Below are positions 5,066-7,939 of a DNA stretch of 7,939 nt, piece after piece. How positions within the stretch are numbered: the first letter of the stretch is position 1; every line of letters starts with the position of its first letter. The stretch lies in NCBI GenBank assembly GCA_030145945.1, contig JASLDK010000047.1, positions 1-7,939 on the forward strand, read 5' to 3'. The stretch comes from Nocardioides sp. (GTDB lineage: Bacteria > Actinomycetota > Actinomycetes > Propionibacteriales > Nocardioidaceae). The translations under genes and the position numbers were made by a program. The notes under the pieces are model-generated. The model did not search any database. It saw only the letters and a program-made list of their open reading frames with translations, and was not told the DNA's origin.

Positions 5066-7939
5066 CCATCCCGAGGGTCAGCACGCTGACGTCGGTGGGT
5101 CCGGCCGCGTCGGGCCGCGGGATCGCGAGATCGGCCTCGCCCATCAGCCCGAAGGAACCGCCGAGCGAGATGGTCAGCTTGATCCGCTTCAGGCTCAGGC
5201 TGGTGCCCTTGTCCGTGGAGAAGATCCGGTGTCCTTCGGGACCCGCGGAGATGGACGCGGTGATCACCGGGACGCTGCCCATCGTCACGCTCACCACCAG
5301 CGACGGCGCGACCGCCACACCGACGTGGTCGCGGACGAACGAGCACAGGTCGGTCGGCATCTTGAAGTTGGCGAGAGCCGTGAAGCCCTGGCCCACCGGC
5401 AGTCCGGCGAGGGGGCTTCCGGTCGTCGCGCCGGAGCAGCCTCCCGGCGTACCCGTGGGGGTGGCGTGGTCGGCGAAGCCCGCGTCGATGCCGGGGATCG
5501 CGCCCAGGTCGGAGATCTGTCGGCTTGCATACATCAGGTGGCCCTGGCCCTTGACGGGCAGGCTGAGGTCGCCGAGATCGACTGCCATGTCGGCCAGATA
5601 GCTCGCATCCCCGACCGCCGGGCTGATCAGCGCGAGGGTCGCGGCGGCGGACACCCCGAAGGCGTGGCCGGTCGCGTTGAGGACGTACGACGTCTGGTCG
5701 GGCGAGTTGCGGTGGGCGGCCGTGAACCGGACACCGGTGAGGTCGAGGCCGTCGGTGATCTCGATCCCGCTCAGGGCGGTGGTGGTCACCAGCGTCCAGC
5801 CGACGTCGGGGACGATGCATGCCTCGGCGTTGACCGAGACCAGCGTGCCGCCGCTGCCGCCGCTCGCTCCCCACCTGACCTCGGCGATGCCCTGCACGTC
5901 GAGATAGACCTTCTGCTGCTGGGCCGGGGTCAACTGACATCCGGCGGGCGCGGAAGCGCCACTGCCGAGGGTCAGTGCGACCCCGCGGACCGTGAGCGGG
6001 CCCGTCGACCAGGTCGATCCGGTGCGCAGGGTGACCGCCCAGGCGAGCCTCCCGTCCTTCATGGCGACGGTGCCCTCGACGCCGGTTCCGGTGTGGCTGA
6101 CGGCGTCATACCTCGGCAGGGTGAGTCCCGGCGCAACGGTCCAGGCCGCAGTGAGCCCACCGGAGACGTCGGCGCTCCAGTTGTCCTGGTCGAGATAGTC
6201 GCCGTCGAGGCTGGCCGTGAACCGTCCGCCCAGGTTGGCGCCGGCGTGGAACCGGAGGCCGACCTCGTTCCAGCGCAGCCGGACGTCGGTGATGCCGAGC
6301 TGGTCGGACGCACTGCCGGTCCAGGCGAGCTCGACGGCACCGGTGACGCTGCCGGTCGGGCCGACGGTGAGGTCGCCGCCGCCGGTGAGGGTGTGGTCGA
6401 GGAACTGCAGGTTGCCTGCGGTCGCGTGAAGGGCGAGGCTGCCGGGATCCACCGGACCGGCGACTCCGGGTGGCGGGTTCGCACAGGCGGGTCCGCCGGT
6501 GAAGCAGTAGGCCCCGGCGAGGGTCACGGGTACGCCGGCGAGCCTCGCGGAAGCGGCGACGGTGACCCGGTCGCCACCCAGCGTGAGGGTGGTGGCGGGC
6601 TGCGCGATCGCGGGCGTTGACGCAACGACCGGCACGGTGGGGGCGGTCAGGGTTCCCGTGAAGGCATAGTCGGCGAAGCCGAACTGCACGCCGTTGAGCT
6701 GGGGGTTGGTGATCTTCCATGCCGCGGGCAGGTTGACGGTGGCCGAGGTGATGGTGATCGCCTGGCTGGTGAGGGTTCCGGTGAGGCCGCTGAAGCCGAT
6801 GCCCGCGACCCGCGCGGCGCCGTCGGTGATGGTGCGGGTGGCCTCGACACAGCCGCTCGCCGTGCCGAGCAGGTCGGCCTTGGTGCCGAGGTCGAAGGTC
6901 ACCGGTCCGAAGGAGACGACGACGTGGTCACCGGGAGCGAGCGGCGCCGCGGCGTCGTAGATGACACGCAGTGGTCCCCCCACACTGCAGCCCTGTGCGC
7001 CCTTGGTTCCGCTGGGCAGGCTCCCGATCGGGAGGCCGACGGACTGCGTCGCGGTCGCGCCGTTCGCGTCGGTCACGACGACCTTGATGTTCGTCAGCCC
7101 GGGGGTGCCGGGAGCCGTGAAGGTCGGTGACACGGCAGTGCTGGCGGAGAAGGAGCCGCCGCCGGAGACGACGGACCAGCCATAGGCGTACGGCGCCTGC
7201 CCGCCGTTGACGGGGACCAGGAGTGCCGTGGCGGCGTTGGTGGGGGCGCTTGCGGGCAGCGGTCCGAGCGGGGTGGTGATGGCGCCGAGGGTGAGGGCGG
7301 GCAGAGCGACCACGGCGACCGTCACGGTGGCGATCGCGACCGGTGCACTCGAGCCCGTGCCACGACGAGCGAGTGCTTGGACGGTGATGCTGTCACCTGG
7401 TCGCGCGGTCGGCGGAGCCCGCATCGATGCGGTGGTTCCGGGTCCTGGCGTGATCGTGACGGTCGGTCCGGCGGTCTGGGTCCAGGTGAGCGCGGTGGTG
7501 TCGCTCCCGACGGTCGGGTTGGTCACGGTGGCGCTCAGCGTGAGGGTGCCGTTGGGTGAGATCCCCGTCGCGGGTTGGGTGACCTTGATCGACAGCGGGG
7601 AGGGATCGGGTCCGATCACCACCGAATGGCGGCTGGTGACCGCATTCCCGGCCGCGTCGACCTTGCCGTCGGTGAGCACCGCCTCGATCACGGCCTGGGA
7701 GACGCCCGCGGGCCAATGGAAGGCGAACCACTGCTGGCCCTGTGGCGCTCCGGCCACCGCGGTGAAGGTGGTGTTGCGGAGCTCTCCCGGCCGCACGACG
7801 GTGGGCACGACGGTGACCGGGTCGTGCTCGGCATCGGCCGTCGCGAACCGCAACTGCAGGTCCTGATCCCCCGCAGGTGCGGTCTTCTGGTCCAACACGG
7901 TTCCGTCGGGCTTCGTCAGCTGCACGGCCGTGACCGTCG
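4689..7939 (-). CDS. Large secreted PKD-like/beta-rich protein, both ends incomplete (window edge and frame break)
   Basis: The 5' end lies beyond the right edge; the frame is already open there (TVTAVQLTKPDG). Counting from the GTG at 7925, residues 1-105 are the end of one beta domain. Residues about 110-205 form a PKD/REJ-like domain (LTWTQTAGP at 146-154) and 208-300 a second PKD-like domain (YAYGWSVVSGGG, VVVTDANGATAT). Residues about 305-960 are a long stretch of alternating polar/hydrophobic strands rich in Gly, Thr and Val that I cannot assign. Its eight cysteines fall in near pairs (313/359, 474/481, 663/703, 830/861), which suggests disulfides and an extracellular location. Coding quality stops near V961 (about 5045-5034). 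The frame stays open to a TGA at 4691-4689, but those last 114 or so codons are Arg/Gly/Cys-rich and overlap the modular protein in another frame, so they are not native sequence. Probably a surface adhesin or structural protein; function unknown. Confidence 0.8.
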   Translation of the reverse strand, partial: TVTAVQLTKPDGTVLDQKTAPAGDQDLQLRFATADAEHDPVTVVPTVVRPGELRNTTFTAVAGAPQGQQWFAFHWPAGVSQAVIEAVLTDGKVDAAGNAVTSRHSVVIGPDPSPLSIKVTQPATGISPNGTLTLSATVTNPTVGSDTTALTWTQTAGPTVTITPGPGTTASMRAPPTARPGDSITVQALARRGTGSSAPVAIATVTVAVVALPALTLGAITTPLGPLPASAPTNAATALLVPVNGGQAPYAYGWSVVSGGGSFSASTAVSPTFTAPGTPGLTNIKVVVTDANGATATQSVGLPIGSLPSGTKGAQGCSVGGPLRVIYDAAAPLAPGDHVVVSFGPVTFDLGTKADLLGTASGCVEATRTITDGAARVAGIGFSGLTGTLTSQAITITSATVNLPAAWKITNPQLNGVQFGFADYAFTGTLTAPTVPVVASTPAIAQPATTLTLGGDRVTVAASARLAGVPVTLAGAYCFTGGPACANPPPGVAGPVDPGSLALHATAGNLQFLDHTLTGGGDLTVGPTGSVTGAVELAWTGSASDQLGITDVRLRWNEVGLRFHAGANLGGRFTASLDGDYLDQDNWSADVSGGLTAAWTVAPGLTLPRYDAVSHTGTGVEGTVAMKDGRLAWAVTLRTGSTWSTGPLTVRGVALTLGSGASAPAGCQLTPAQQQKVYLDVQGIAEVRWGASGGSGGTLVSVNAEACIVPDVGWTLVTTTALSGIEITDGLDLTGVRFTAAHRNSPDQTSYVLNATGHAFGVSAAATLALISPAVGDASYLADMAVDLGDLSLPVKGQGHLMYASRQISDLGAIPGIDAGFADHATPTGTPGGCSGATTGSPLAGLPVGQGFTALANFKMPTDLCSFVRDHVGVAVAPSLVVSVTMGSVPVITASISAGPEGHRIFSTDKGTSLSLKRIKLTISLGGSFGLMGEADLAIPRPDAAGPTDVSVLTLGMGATIQLGVHVDRRGQRSRRCGGCCLRPDRGRSRGPGQRLRRVHDPRPGLRRCGQLHGCPGPAGRADRPGSSRRPLRGCAHGMAQGRGVDRVHGHRRRQRVGRRPEHLPADDRCRRRGRLRECLDC
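5034..5065 (-). other. Reading-frame break (+1) joining the beta-rich region to the Cys-rich modules
   Basis: Upstream the meaningful frame reads LTLGMGATIQLGVHVD, then decays into Arg-rich sequence. The frame shifted by one base reads WACTSIDEGSGLA and continues cleanly to 2918. The first module lacks its expected first half (PxVxC....P..W), so a deletion of 3n+2 bases fits better than a single inserted base. It could be a true mutation making a pseudogene, or an assembly collapse among the repeats. Confidence 0.75.

Noticed and set aside
5042..5110. Possible continuation of the Cys-rich module upstream of 5065 in the shifted frame (PTSAC, stop, PSGW)
   Set aside because: The P...C and P..W pattern resembles the module, but a TGA interrupts it, the C-to-P and W-to-C spacings are off, and the other frame reads natural beta-strand sequence here. 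Probably coincidence.
3699..6620. Very long open frame on the plus strand (973 codons)
   Set aside because: Its product is low-complexity Ala/Arg/Gly/Pro/Ser sequence, and it lies antisense to two frames with clear domains and motifs. Long antisense frames are expected at this GC content.

Overview
The window is about 7.9 kb of very GC-rich DNA with strong G/C preference at third codon positions. Every gene I can support lies on the minus strand, so transcription runs from the right edge towards the left edge. Composition and protein types (cysteine-rich tandem Ig-like modules of the CTATD/GSGLA...CDxAGNC type, a secreted RCC1 propeller, a penicillin-binding lipoprotein with an NTF2-like N-terminus) point to an actinomycete, most like Nocardioides or a relative. 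The genus is inference.

Layout in transcription order. (1) From the right edge to about 5040 runs the middle or end of a very large secreted protein: an edge fragment, two PKD/Ig-like domains, then roughly 650 residues of beta-strand-rich sequence that I cannot assign to a family. (2) At about 5034-5065 the meaningful reading frame jumps by +1. From there to 2918 the coding continues as four complete modules plus one half module, each complete one about 80 residues with four cysteines, then an HYR-like domain, another Ig-like domain and a basic C-terminal beta domain. This second part has no signal peptide or credible start of its own, so the two parts are best read as one gene broken by an indel or deletion (real, or an assembly error). 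(3) A 406-residue secreted, membrane-anchored seven-blade RCC1-type propeller follows (2918-1698), its ATG overlapping the preceding TGA. (4) An 88-residue LuxR-type HTH regulator (1641-1375) follows. Its perfect ribosome binding site is buried in a 12-bp hairpin (1642-1688). (5) Last comes the N-terminal 446 residues of a class B penicillin-binding lipoprotein (1338 to the left edge), reaching the STFK catalytic motif.

The tight spacing (5-base stop/start overlap, 56-base gap, 36-base gap) suggests one operon or at least read-through. A possible reading is that a large extracellular beta-domain protein and an anchored propeller form a surface structure, expressed with a small regulator and a peptidoglycan cross-linking enzyme. 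The strongest items for a second look are the RBS-sequestering hairpin placed exactly between the propeller stop codon and the luxR-type start, the broken reading frame near 5050, and the large unassigned beta-rich region. I saw no tRNA, rRNA, CRISPR, insertion sequence or plus-strand gene. No gap between genes exceeds 60 bases.
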